Source: Thiobacillus sp.
GTDB lineage: Bacteria; Pseudomonadota; Gammaproteobacteria; Burkholderiales; Thiobacillaceae
Direction: 5' to 3'
DNA length: 64,000 nucleotides
Assembly: GCA_019459325.1 (NCBI GenBank)
Contig: JAIBFA010000054.1
Location: 23,449-87,448, forward strand
Shown: one piece after another, positions 1-8,107 of the stretch
Layout of the letters: the number at the start of each line of letters is the position of its first letter
Position numbering within the stretch: the stretch's first letter is position 1
Made by a program: the position numbers and the translations under genes
The notes under the pieces: model-generated
Told to the model about the DNA's origin: nothing
What the model saw: only the letters and a program-made list of their open reading frames with translations
Database searches by the model: none

Positions 1-1
1 A

Positions 2-82
2 TTGGCGGACAATGTCGTCCCCCAGACGTTTGGCGCGGTGATCGAAACCGCCCGCGTCGTCGCTGTCACCGAGATCACCTGA
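2..82 (+). CDS. C-terminal end of an upstream protein (partial, unidentified)
   Basis: An open frame enters from the left edge and stops with TGA two bases before the rluB ATG. Only 26 residues are visible and they hold no motif I recognise. In many betaproteobacteria the gene before rluB is scpB (chromosome segregation), so that is the first candidate, but this is inferred from gene order only. The rluB frame is also open across this stretch, so a longer rluB start cannot be strictly excluded. Confidence 0.35.
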   Translation: MADNVVPQTFGAVIETARVVAVTEIT

Positions 83-84
83 CT

Positions 85-975
85 ATGGCCCGCCCCGCAT
101 CCCCCATCCGCCGTTCGCCCACCGCCCCCATGGGGCGTGCGGCGAGCCGCCTGCAGCAGGCGATCGCCCCCGAAGCACCGAGCGAGCGTCTGCAAAAAGC
201 GCTGGCGTCTGCCGGGCTGGGCTCGCGCCGAGAGATGGAGGAATGGATCGCCGAGGGCCGCGTGCAGGTCAACGGCGAAACCGCCACGATAGGCAGCAAG
301 GTCGGGCCGCGCGACATCGTCAAGGTCAGCGGCCGCCGCATCTACCTGCGCTTCGATGAAAAGCGCACCCGCATCCTGATCTACCACAAGTCGGAAGGTG
401 AGATCGTCACGCGCGACGACCCCAAGGGCCGCGCCACCGTGTTCGACGCGCTGCCCAAACTGCGCGGCGCCAAGTGGATTTCGATCGGCCGGCTGGACTA
501 CAACACCGATGGCCTGATGATCTTCACTACCGATGGCGAACTGGCCAATCAGCTGATGCACCCGCGCTTCGAAGTCGAGCGCGAGTACGCCGTGCGGGTG
601 CTGGGCGAACTGACCGAGGACATGATCGCCCAACTGCTGGCCGGGGTGGAACTCGACGACGGCCCGGCGCAGCTGCAGAGCTGCTTCGCCGCAGGCGGCG
701 AGGGTGCCAACCGCTGGTATCGCGTGATCATCAAGGAAGGCCGCAAGCGCGAGGTGCGGCGGCTGTTCGAGCACTTCGGCCTGACGGTGTCGCGCCTGAC
801 CCGCATCCGGTTCGGCCCGATTGTGCTGCCGCCGCAGCTGCGCCGCGGTCAGAAAATGGAACTCGACGACGATCTGGTCGCGCGCGTGATGGAATGGGCG
901 GGATTGGCACCCACGCCGCGCCGGCAAATGCGCGGGGTGCCGGACAAGCATACCCGCAAGCCCCGCATGCGCTGA
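85..975 (+). CDS. rluB: 23S rRNA pseudouridine synthase, RluB type
   Basis: This enzyme converts a uridine in helix 80/90 of 23S rRNA (position 2605 in E. coli) to pseudouridine. An S4 RNA-binding domain lies at about residues 32-80. The catalytic block of the RsuA/RluB/E/F family follows, with GRLDYNTDG and the catalytic Asp at residue 138, then the TDGELANQLMHP and EREYAVRV signatures typical of RluB. The length of 296 aa suits the family, and the C-terminal basic tail is usual. The ATG at 85 has no strong ribosome binding site but directly follows the preceding stop. A response-regulator gene starts 10 bp after the stop. Confidence 0.9.
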   Translation: MARPASPIRRSPTAPMGRAASRLQQAIAPEAPSERLQKALASAGLGSRREMEEWIAEGRVQVNGETATIGSKVGPRDIVKVSGRRIYLRFDEKRTRILIYHKSEGEIVTRDDPKGRATVFDALPKLRGAKWISIGRLDYNTDGLMIFTTDGELANQLMHPRFEVEREYAVRVLGELTEDMIAQLLAGVELDDGPAQLQSCFAAGGEGANRWYRVIIKEGRKREVRRLFEHFGLTVSRLTRIRFGPIVLPPQLRRGQKMELDDDLVARVMEWAGLAPTPRRQMRGVPDKHTRKPRMR

Positions 976-985
976 GTGCGTTTTC

Positions 986-1630
986 ATGAAGCTGATCCTG
1001 GCCGACGACCACACCTTGTTTCGTAACGGACTGGCCTTGCTGCTCAAGTCGCACCACGCCGACTGCGAAATCTGGGAAGGGGATGGCCTGGATGCCGCAC
1101 TGGCCGAAGCCCAAGCCCATCCCGATGCCGAGGTCGCGCTGCTCGACCTGAACATGCCAGGCATGGATGGCGTTCGAGGGATCCGGCGCTTCATTGAATC
1201 GCATCCCGGGCTGCCGCTCATCATCCTGACCGGTGCCGAGGAGCCGCAACAAATTCAGGAGATGCTGTCGGCGGGCGCTTCTGGATACATCCCTAAAAGT
1301 TCGACGTCCGCCGTGATGTTGTCCGCGATCCAGCTGGTGCTCTCGGGGGGAACCTATGTTCCGCCGCAGGCGCTTTCCACGGTGCCAACCACCGCGTCCA
1401 GTCGGGCCGGCTCAAATGGACGGGAGCATGCCCAAACTCAGTTGACCGAGCGCCAGATGCAGGTGCTGCGCCTGCTGGCCGCGGGCAAACCCAACAAGCT
1501 CATCTGCCGTGAACTCAATATCGAGGAAGGCACGGTCAAGGCGCATATCGCCACCATCTTTCGGGTGCTGGACGTGGTCAACCGCACCGAGGCGGCGACC
1601 GTGGCGCGGGCAACCGGGCTGCTGGATTGA
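986..1630 (+). CDS. LuxR/NarL-family two-component response regulator
   Basis: This is a 214-residue cytoplasmic DNA-binding response regulator. The receiver domain fills residues 1-120, with acidic pocket D7/D8, phospho-acceptor D54 (LLDLNMPG), T82 and K104. A LuxR-type helix-turn-helix occupies about residues 152-205 (LTERQMQVLRLLAAG, then EEGTVKAHI). All residues needed for phosphotransfer are present. No kinase gene is adjacent. The nearest is the hybrid kinase at 8104-9993, so a link to it is only a possibility. It is convergent with the small gene that ends at 1644. Confidence 0.88.
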   Translation: MKLILADDHTLFRNGLALLLKSHHADCEIWEGDGLDAALAEAQAHPDAEVALLDLNMPGMDGVRGIRRFIESHPGLPLIILTGAEEPQQIQEMLSAGASGYIPKSSTSAVMLSAIQLVLSGGTYVPPQALSTVPTTASSRAGSNGREHAQTQLTERQMQVLRLLAAGKPNKLICRELNIEEGTVKAHIATIFRVLDVVNRTEAATVARATGLLD

Positions 1631-1643
1631 GCCTGTTCAGGGT

Positions 1644-1871
1644 TTACATCGCCACGATCTGGGCGCCATAACCCAGATCGCGAACCTGCCCCAGGATCGC
1701 TGCCGCAGAGGTGGAGTCCGGATCGTAGGCCACAAACATCAGATGGTCGTGACCAGGGCTGAAGCGCGGCGCAATCACGCCTGCCACATCCCGCAAGGAC
1801 TCCTCCAGCCGGAAGCGTCCGTTTTCCTCGGTTGATTCGTTGACGTGAATCAATACATCGCTCATGTTCAT
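1644..1871 (-). CDS. Small HMA-like protein of unknown function
   Basis: This is a 75-residue cytoplasmic protein without a signal peptide. The start is chosen at the ATG at 1871 because AAGGAG lies 6 bases upstream. A second ATG follows two codons later. The pattern of a strand, then FRLEESLRDVAGV, then a later AAAILGQVRDLGY segment recalls the beta-alpha-beta fold of heavy-metal-associated (HMA) domains, but the metal-binding CxxC is absent, so it would not bind Cu(I) or Zn in the usual way. It is the last gene of a four-gene minus-strand cluster with an exported protein and a rhodanese. Confidence 0.65.
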   Translation of the reverse strand: MNMSDVLIHVNESTEENGRFRLEESLRDVAGVIAPRFSPGHDHLMFVAYDPDSTSAAAILGQVRDLGYGAQIVAM

Positions 1872-1956
1872 GGTGTTCTCCTTGTCGACAGACTCGGCCT
1901 CATTTATGGCCGCTCTACCGTTCCATATTGCCGTAACCGGAAACAGGGGCATTTGC

Positions 1957-2331
1957 TTACATGCATCCCGGTGATTCCGTTTCGGCACTGCTCTGTACAT
2001 TGCTGTTCGCCGTGTCTGTCGGAATGGTCTTCCGCGTGCCGAGAAACATCATGTATTCGATGCGGTCGAAATGCGCGGACAAAGCCTGATCGACCTCGCG
2101 ATCGGTGAGCCCATCGTAGATGTAGACATTACCCTCACGTTCGTGCACTCGCTCGTGCTCCGTGGGCTGATTCAGACGGCGCAGCAGCCACTGTTCCAGA
2201 TTCGTTTGTGCCGAATCCTCCGCCGCGCCAACGGGCAGGGCGCACATCAACGCAGTTGCGGCCAACATGCAGCCGAAAATCCAACGGCGGCGAACCGCCG
2301 CTGGCCCCATCGTGTTTTCAATCCTGTTCAT
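1957..2331 (-). CDS. Small exported protein of unknown function
   Basis: This protein has 124 residues. An N-terminal signal peptide (basic RRR, then a hydrophobic stretch ending near PVGAAE) predicts export to the periplasm. The mature part contains EQWLLRRLNQP and YIYDGLTDREVDQAL, with a Cys three residues from the C-terminus region (PGCM). No known domain was recognised. The ATG at 2331 is supported by AGGAGGG with 7-base spacing. It sits 2 bp after the rhodanese gene, so the two are almost certainly co-transcribed. Confidence 0.7.
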   Translation of the reverse strand: MNRIENTMGPAAVRRRWIFGCMLAATALMCALPVGAAEDSAQTNLEQWLLRRLNQPTEHERVHEREGNVYIYDGLTDREVDQALSAHFDRIEYMMFLGTRKTIPTDTANSNVQSSAETESPGCM

Positions 2332-2333
2332 GG

Positions 2334-2711
2334 TCAGGCCCTCCTGTATTGGAAAAGCATCCTGCTGCCGCCTGCTGCGATATGGGCTTGCCGCACTTCC
2401 TGGATGCCCTCATATCCGTCAAGCAGGTTGTAAACATGCTTGAACCCGATTGTTTCCAGTAGCGCGGCCGCTTCGCAGGAGCGATGCCCGCTGCGGCAGA
2501 TCACCAGCACATAGTCTTCAGGGGCGATGCATTGCAGCACCCGATCAAGAAAGCCCCGGTTGGGCTCCCAGTCTGGCGTGTACCAGGGCACATGATGGTC
2601 GCCTGGAAGATGCCCGGCTTCGCGTTCATACGCAAAGCGGACATCCAGCACTTTGGCGCGTGGATGAAGCAGGAAAAACGCGGCCATACCATCAGCGGTC
2701 AGGTGTCTCAT
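2334..2711 (-). CDS. Single-domain rhodanese (thiosulfate/persulfide sulfurtransferase family)
   Basis: This is a 125-residue single rhodanese domain. The active-site loop CRSGHRS has its catalytic Cys at residue 72, preceded by VLDVRFAYEREAGHLPG, the conserved entry of the fold, and followed by GFKHVYNLLDGYEGI, its C-terminal part. No signal peptide is seen, so it is likely cytoplasmic. The ATG at 2711 is preceded by AGGAGG and was preferred to the longer open frame, which has no ribosome binding site. Persulfide transfer is the family activity; the acceptor here is unknown. Confidence 0.85.
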   Translation of the reverse strand: MRHLTADGMAAFFLLHPRAKVLDVRFAYEREAGHLPGDHHVPWYTPDWEPNRGFLDRVLQCIAPEDYVLVICRSGHRSCEAAALLETIGFKHVYNLLDGYEGIQEVRQAHIAAGGSRMLFQYRRA

Positions 2712-2743
2712 GGCGCCTCCTGTAAGTGCTTGGCAAAGACGGA

Positions 2744-2986
2744 TCAATTGCCGTCGCAATCCCCGCCGTTGACGGGGGGTGCATCGGTCGGCAACGCCTG
2801 CCCGCTCACCTTGGCCGCCGTATTTCCGGCAGCCGTCTTCGCGTCGTCACCTGCTGTGGGTGCAGCGGCCTCCCTCTGGGCAATCGTCGGGCGTTCCGGG
2901 TTTGCTTGCGCTTCGGGCGGGCCGGCCTGCGCCACGCCTGCAATCAGCAATGCCGCGCCAGCCAGCAATAAGGTCTGCTTTGACAT
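2744..2986 (-). CDS. Small exported Ala/Pro-rich protein of unknown function
   Basis: This protein has 80 residues. A clear signal peptide covers residues 1-21 (MSKQTLLLAGAALL, cleavage after AQA). The mature part is low-complexity, rich in Ala, Pro, Thr and Gly, with a C-terminal GGDCDGN that holds the only Cys. GGAG lies 7 bases before the ATG at 2986. It is the first gene of the minus-strand cluster with the rhodanese and is divergent from the TonB-receptor gene at 3175. No family was recognised. Confidence 0.6.
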   Translation of the reverse strand: MSKQTLLLAGAALLIAGVAQAGPPEAQANPERPTIAQREAAAPTAGDDAKTAAGNTAAKVSGQALPTDAPPVNGGDCDGN

Positions 2987-3174
2987 GATCCAACTCCATT
3001 CAGCCGCCAACATTGACGATTGCAGTGTGGCGCATCGAAAAGCGGGCTGAATCAGCAAGTCAGGCTAATCCGGGACGGCAAGCGGCCTAAGCCATCCAGG
3101 ATGGATTAAGCCAATTGGTCTATATCCAGAACAGCGGTTTCCAATAAGCTCAAGACAAGCACAAGGGAGTACCA

Positions 3175-5112
3175 ATGCTTAATCGATCACTTGCCGTCAT
3201 GGCGTGCATGCCCACGGTATTGGCATGGGCCGCGCCCGCGGACCCGCTTTCGGAGATGGATTATTTCTCAGAGCAGCCGGTGGTACTGTCCGCATCCAGA
3301 TTGTCCCAGCCGGTGAACCGTGCCCCGGCCGCAGTGACAGTCATCACGCGGGAGATGATCGAGGCTTCCGGTTTTCGCCATTTGCCCGACCTGTTGCGGC
3401 TGGTGCCGGGTTTTCAGGTGAGCTGGGTTCGCGGCAACATACCGACGGTCACTTATCAGGGTCTGTCGAGCATCTATTCGCGTCGTATACAGGTGCTGGT
3501 GGATGGCCGTTCGGTCTACAACCCGGCCTACGGCCAGGTGCAATGGCGCGGCATACCGCTGGCGCTGGATGACATCGACCGCATCGAGGTGGTGCGCGGG
3601 CCCAATGCCGCCAACGATGGTGTCAACGCCGTCCAGGCGAGCATCCACATCTACACCCGGTCTGCATCTGATGATCCCGGCTGGACAGTCGGTGCGTCTG
3701 TTGGCTCGGCGAAAGTCCGTGACGGCCTGCTACGGTACGCTGGCGCCAGCGGCGACTGGCTATGGCGCGTCACCCTCAACAGCCGCAGTGACGACTGGCT
3801 CAAAAACCAGCGGGACGAGGCGCACGACCACCTGCTTGATGCGCGCGCCGAGTGGCGACCCAACAACCGCGATGCAGTGACGCTGCAAGCGGGTGGCGTG
3901 TTGGGCGAGTGGGATAACAGCTCGGTCGGTTACACCTTCTCCAATCAACAGACCACTGATTTTTTCAACGGCTATGTGCAGGCCCGCTGGCAGCGAACCT
4001 TGAGCACGAGAAGCGAATGGAGCCTGCTGGTCAACCATACCGTCACGCGCGCTGACGAAACGTTCCCGCCCATTCCCGCCCCGTTGCCTTTTTCTGGCGT
4101 ACTTGCTCCAGACAATCTCAATTACGGGTTCAGCCGCAGCGCGCTGGAGTTTTCCTGGCAGGGTCAACCCTTGGAACAATTGCGCACCGTATGGACGGCG
4201 GAAGCCCGGCTCGACCGGGCCTGGTCCGCCAGCCTGGCGGGGCCGGATACGCACCAGGGCACCATGTACCGGCTGTCCGGCAGCATGGAATGGAATCCGG
4301 CCGAGGAATGGGTATTGCACGCCGGTGCCATGCTGGAGAAGCACTACTATGCGGGCACCCGCCTGTCGCCAAGGCTTGCCGTCAATTGGCTGCCGGTGCC
4401 GGGACACAGTTTTCGCCTGGGTGTCAGCCGGGCCTATCGTTCTCCCACCTTCCTGGAACAGGAATCGGATTTCAAATTCACCCAGGCGCCATTCATTTTC
4501 GATCAGCGTCTGCTCAGTCCCTTCAAACTCAAACCTGAGCGCATGGACAGCGTGGAACTGGGCTACCTGTTCCACCTGCAGAAGCTTGGCCTGGACCTGG
4601 ACACCAGGCTATTCCACAACCGTCTTGACGACATCATCGACTTTACAACGCCCTATCCTGTTGCGGGCGAGCTCGCAGGCGACGGCGCTGATTTGACTTA
4701 CGCCAATCTCTACCGGGCGCACCAATGGGGTGGCGAGTACCAATTGCGCTGGCAGCCCGGCAAAGCCACCTGGCTGGCCCTGTCACAGTCACGGACGCGT
4801 ATTCGTTCCGATTTTCAGGATCTGGTCGACTCTGCCCCCGCGCAAAGCCTCACGCTGCTGGCCAGTCATGATTTCGGCTTGCTGAGCGGCAGCGTCGGCT
4901 ATTACCGGGTGGGCAAAATTCGCTGGGTGGGTTCCTTCGAGACCCCGGCCTACGACCGTATCGATTTGCGACTGAGTCGGGCATTCAAGGTCGGCAACAC
5001 ACGTGCAGAACTGGCCGTGGTGGCGCAGAGCATCCTGGGCGATTACAGCGAATTCGATACCGACCGACTGTTTGAGCCACGGGCTTATGTGTCTTTCAAA
5101 ATGCATTTCTGA
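3175..5112 (+). CDS. TonB-dependent outer-membrane receptor, copy 1
   Basis: This is a 645-residue outer-membrane beta-barrel receptor. It has a signal peptide (about residues 1-20), then a plug domain at about 40-160 (PAAVTVITREMIEASG, LLRLVPGF, IEVVRGPNAANDG), then a barrel ending in a C-terminal aromatic (KMHF). GGGAG precedes the ATG. Homologous receptors carry siderophores, metals, vitamins or sugars; the substrate here cannot be read from sequence. The next gene is a paralogue with a nearly identical plug. Together with the binding protein and hybrid kinase downstream it forms a co-oriented group. Confidence 0.88.
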   Translation: MLNRSLAVMACMPTVLAWAAPADPLSEMDYFSEQPVVLSASRLSQPVNRAPAAVTVITREMIEASGFRHLPDLLRLVPGFQVSWVRGNIPTVTYQGLSSIYSRRIQVLVDGRSVYNPAYGQVQWRGIPLALDDIDRIEVVRGPNAANDGVNAVQASIHIYTRSASDDPGWTVGASVGSAKVRDGLLRYAGASGDWLWRVTLNSRSDDWLKNQRDEAHDHLLDARAEWRPNNRDAVTLQAGGVLGEWDNSSVGYTFSNQQTTDFFNGYVQARWQRTLSTRSEWSLLVNHTVTRADETFPPIPAPLPFSGVLAPDNLNYGFSRSALEFSWQGQPLEQLRTVWTAEARLDRAWSASLAGPDTHQGTMYRLSGSMEWNPAEEWVLHAGAMLEKHYYAGTRLSPRLAVNWLPVPGHSFRLGVSRAYRSPTFLEQESDFKFTQAPFIFDQRLLSPFKLKPERMDSVELGYLFHLQKLGLDLDTRLFHNRLDDIIDFTTPYPVAGELAGDGADLTYANLYRAHQWGGEYQLRWQPGKATWLALSQSRTRIRSDFQDLVDSAPAQSLTLLASHDFGLLSGSVGYYRVGKIRWVGSFETPAYDRIDLRLSRAFKVGNTRAELAVVAQSILGDYSEFDTDRLFEPRAYVSFKMHF

Positions 5113-5121
5113 TGCGGCAGA

Positions 5122-5146
5122 CTTCCCGGGTCGCATGCACGGGAAG
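5122..5146 (+). repeat. Inverted repeat between the two receptor genes
   Basis: CTTCCCG at 5122-5128 pairs with CGGGAAG at 5140-5146 across an 11-base loop. It lies 10 bp after the stop of the first receptor gene and 45 bp before the second. There is no T-run, so it is more likely an mRNA-stabilising or partial-termination hairpin than a strong terminator. Confidence 0.35.
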
Positions 5147-5191
5147 CAGGCTCCATGTGGGGGCCGAGCAATAGAAGGGGGGGCTGGAACG

Positions 5192-7141
5192 ATGTTTAAA
5201 AAATATGCTTTCAGTCTGGCTATGATGCAGCCGGCACTGGCGTTGGCTGCGTCGGCAGCCCCCCTTTCGGAGGCGGACTATTTTTCGGAACAGCCTGTGG
5301 TGCTGTCGGCGTCGAAGCTCTCGCAGCCGGTGAATCGCGCGCCGGCGGCGGTCACCGTCATCACGCGCGAGATGATCGAGGCTTCGGGCTTTCGTCATCT
5401 GGTGGATGTGCTGCGTCTGGTGCCGGGCTTTGCAGTGGGTTGGGCAGGCGGCAACATGCCGGCGGCGACTTATCTCGGCCTGTCCGACGCCTTTCCCCAT
5501 TGGATGCAGATCATGGTGGACGGGCGCAGTGTCTACAACCCGGCTTATGGCCATACGACCTGGCGCGGCATTCCGCTGACGCTCGACGACGTCGACCGCA
5601 TCGAGGTTGTGCGCGGCCCAAACGCGGCAAACGACGGCCTCAATTCCATGCTTGGGACCATCCACATCTTTACCCGTCACTCAGCCACCACGCAGGGTGG
5701 CATGGGCGAGGTCGCGGTGGGCGACAAGCAGTTCAGGGAAATTACTATGAGATACGGTGGCGAAGTCAGCAAGGGGAGCTGGCGGATTGGCCTGCTGGGC
5801 CGGGAGGACGAAAGGCACGCTGTTCCACAGGATCATGCGTCAGATCTGCAGCTGAATTTCCGCGGCGATTTCGCGCCCACGCTTCAGGACGACATGATGC
5901 TGCAGTTCGGCGCATCCCGTGGGTTCTGGATGGGCAGCAATGTTGGCCAATTGATGGACGCCGATCAGCACACCTATTATCTCAGTGGCTTTGCCAACCT
6001 CGTGTGGAAGCATGCGCTGGGCGAGGGGCGGGAGTGGTCGCTGCAACTGCAACACACCTTCAACCAGAACGAGGAGGCGATACCGCTGCCAGGTCCGTTG
6101 GACCCGATCAGCGGAAACTATAGAACGACCGGCAGCGGCGTCCAGTTCACCTACCTGAACATGGCGGCGTCGGAATGGCGTACGAGTTTATCCGGCGAAT
6201 TCCGGTTGAACCGGGTGAATTTGCCTGCCCTCCTGGGGCGCGACGCGTACTTCAAGGATGACATCTTCCGCTTGTCCGGCGCGGTGGAATGGAGCCCGTC
6301 CAACGAGTGGGTATGGCATGCCGGCCTCATGATCGAGCGCCATTCCGACACCACCAGTACCTATCTCTCGCCACGTCTCGCACTCAACTGGTTGCCTTCC
6401 GGCGAACATGCCTTCCGCCTCGGTGTGTCTCACGGAGTGTCGGCCCCCGGTTTGTATGCGAACAACACCGACATCAAGCTCACAGTCAACGGCACGCTGT
6501 ATGACCAGTTGAATCTGAGCGTCAATCAACTCGATGCCGAGAAGATCAACAGTGTCGAGCTTGGTTATCTGTTCAACAAGCCGGATTGGGGTCTCAATTT
6601 GGATGTCCGTGTGTTCCATAACAGGATTTACGACATCGTGGACACGCATTACATCGGAGTTAATGATCCGGAATACATCAACGCCCCGGATGGCAACGGT
6701 TGGTTCACCTATATCAACAAACCAGAGGTCAGGCAACGCGGACTGGAATATCAGGTGCGTTGGCATCCAACCCCCAAGGGCTGGCTGGTTTTGTCTCAAA
6801 CCTGGTTATCAACCGAGTCCGCTCCGGAAACGGGGTGGTACCCAATCTCTGTTCCACAACACACCCTTTCGTTTTTGGCAGCGCACCCTGTTGCAGGCAT
6901 CAACGTGAGTCTGGGTTATTACTTCCTGGACAACATGCGTTGGTTTGAGGGTCATTTCGATAGCAAGCACAACCGCCTCGACCTGCGTCTGTCCAGGGAC
7001 TGGAAAACCAGCGACGGAAAAGTCGAGGCGGCTCTGGTGATACAAAGTCTGCTGGGTCAGGAAGAAGAAAGCTTCAAAAATTATTATCAGCAACTGTTTG
7101 ACCGGCGCGGCTATCTCAGCCTGAAATACGAGTTCCGATAG
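5192..7141 (+). CDS. TonB-dependent outer-membrane receptor, copy 2
   Basis: This is a 649-residue paralogue of the preceding receptor. The start was set at the ATG at 5192 (MFKKYAFSLAMM) because it opens a proper signal peptide and follows a G-rich ribosome binding site; the open frame reaching back to 5003 lies inside the upstream gene. The plug carries the same DYFSEQPVVLSAS and NRAPAAVTVITREMIE segments as copy 1, whereas the barrel loops differ clearly. It ends in an aromatic residue followed by Arg (YEFR). The pattern of conserved plug and diverged loops suggests duplication followed by a change in ligand specificity. Confidence 0.88.
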   Translation: MFKKYAFSLAMMQPALALAASAAPLSEADYFSEQPVVLSASKLSQPVNRAPAAVTVITREMIEASGFRHLVDVLRLVPGFAVGWAGGNMPAATYLGLSDAFPHWMQIMVDGRSVYNPAYGHTTWRGIPLTLDDVDRIEVVRGPNAANDGLNSMLGTIHIFTRHSATTQGGMGEVAVGDKQFREITMRYGGEVSKGSWRIGLLGREDERHAVPQDHASDLQLNFRGDFAPTLQDDMMLQFGASRGFWMGSNVGQLMDADQHTYYLSGFANLVWKHALGEGREWSLQLQHTFNQNEEAIPLPGPLDPISGNYRTTGSGVQFTYLNMAASEWRTSLSGEFRLNRVNLPALLGRDAYFKDDIFRLSGAVEWSPSNEWVWHAGLMIERHSDTTSTYLSPRLALNWLPSGEHAFRLGVSHGVSAPGLYANNTDIKLTVNGTLYDQLNLSVNQLDAEKINSVELGYLFNKPDWGLNLDVRVFHNRIYDIVDTHYIGVNDPEYINAPDGNGWFTYINKPEVRQRGLEYQVRWHPTPKGWLVLSQTWLSTESAPETGWYPISVPQHTLSFLAAHPVAGINVSLGYYFLDNMRWFEGHFDSKHNRLDLRLSRDWKTSDGKVEAALVIQSLLGQEEESFKNYYQQLFDRRGYLSLKYEFR

Positions 7142-7195
7142 CCTGATGAAGACCTGTAGCCATCACTTGTCGGACAGCGCGAGGCGGGCCAGCCC

Positions 7196-8107
7196 ATGAT
7201 CTGGTTGCTGCGGCATCATCTTGCCCGCCTGTCCTTTGTCCTCCTGGCCTGCAGCTTGCTCTGCGCCGGGCTGGCGCGTGCGGCACCGGTTATCAACGTG
7301 CTGGTGGCGGAACCCACGGGCATCTATCAGGAAACCGCCAACAGTCTGACCCAGGCCCTGGGTCGCGAGGGCTGGAAGGTCACCGTCACCTCACCTGGGC
7401 GCAATCCCGCGAGCGGCGGCGACCTGACGGTGGCGATAGGCACCAAGGCACTGGAAGCGGCCCTGGCTCAGCCCGGACGCCCGGTGTTGTCGCTGCTGGT
7501 CCCTCAACTGACCTATGAACGACTGGCCTCGGGACAGCAGCAAGTCAGCGCCCTGTATCTGGATCAACCGCTGACACGCCAGTTGCGACTGCTCGGCCTG
7601 GCGCTGCCCGGCATGAAAAAGGCGGGGGTTCCCCTCGGACCCGCCAGTCAGGGACTGCAGGCAGCCTTGCAAAATGCAGCGAAAGACAGCGGCATACAGG
7701 TCAACAGCGCCCCGATCAATAAGGGTTCAGATATGTATGCCGTCCTGATCGACTTGGCGGAGGACAGCCAGGCCTTCCTGCTGTTGCCCGATCCGGTGGC
7801 GACCCAACGCAGCACGCTGCAGAATTTCTTCCTCCAGACCTACCGGCTGAAGAAACCGGTGCTGGCGTATTCCGCGCCGCTCGTGCAAAGCGGCGCGCTA
7901 TTGGCCCTCTATGCCACCCCCGCGCAACTGGGTGAGGAAGCCGCAGCCTGGATCAGGGAGAGCTGGTCCAAAGGCGTGTTCCGCATGGGAGAGGCACGTT
8001 ATCCGAAGCGTTTCACCATCGGCGTCAATCACACCGTCGCGCGTTCCCTTGATATAGCCCTGCCCAGCGAGGCTGCGCTCACCCGCCAGCTGGAGGCCAT
8101 GCCATGA
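7196..8107 (+). CDS. ABC-type periplasmic substrate-binding protein without transporter partners
   Basis: This protein has 303 residues with a long signal peptide (cleavage near ARA-AP, about residue 30). The remainder looks like the TrpX / ABC_sub_bind type of periplasmic binding protein: VINVLVAEPTGIYQ at the start, VAIGTKALEAAL, and two alternating alpha/beta lobes. No permease or ATPase gene is nearby. The stop overlaps the start of the hybrid kinase gene by 4 bp (ATGA), so the two are translationally coupled. A sensory role, presenting a ligand to the kinase, is inferred from this coupling. Confidence 0.75.
   Translation: MIWLLRHHLARLSFVLLACSLLCAGLARAAPVINVLVAEPTGIYQETANSLTQALGREGWKVTVTSPGRNPASGGDLTVAIGTKALEAALAQPGRPVLSLLVPQLTYERLASGQQQVSALYLDQPLTRQLRLLGLALPGMKKAGVPLGPASQGLQAALQNAAKDSGIQVNSAPINKGSDMYAVLIDLAEDSQAFLLLPDPVATQRSTLQNFFLQTYRLKKPVLAYSAPLVQSGALLALYATPAQLGEEAAAWIRESWSKGVFRMGEARYPKRFTIGVNHTVARSLDIALPSEAALTRQLEAMP

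Noticed and set aside
5003..5191. Longer N-terminus for the second TonB receptor
   Set aside because: The extension lies inside the first receptor gene; the ATG at 5192 gives a normal signal peptide.
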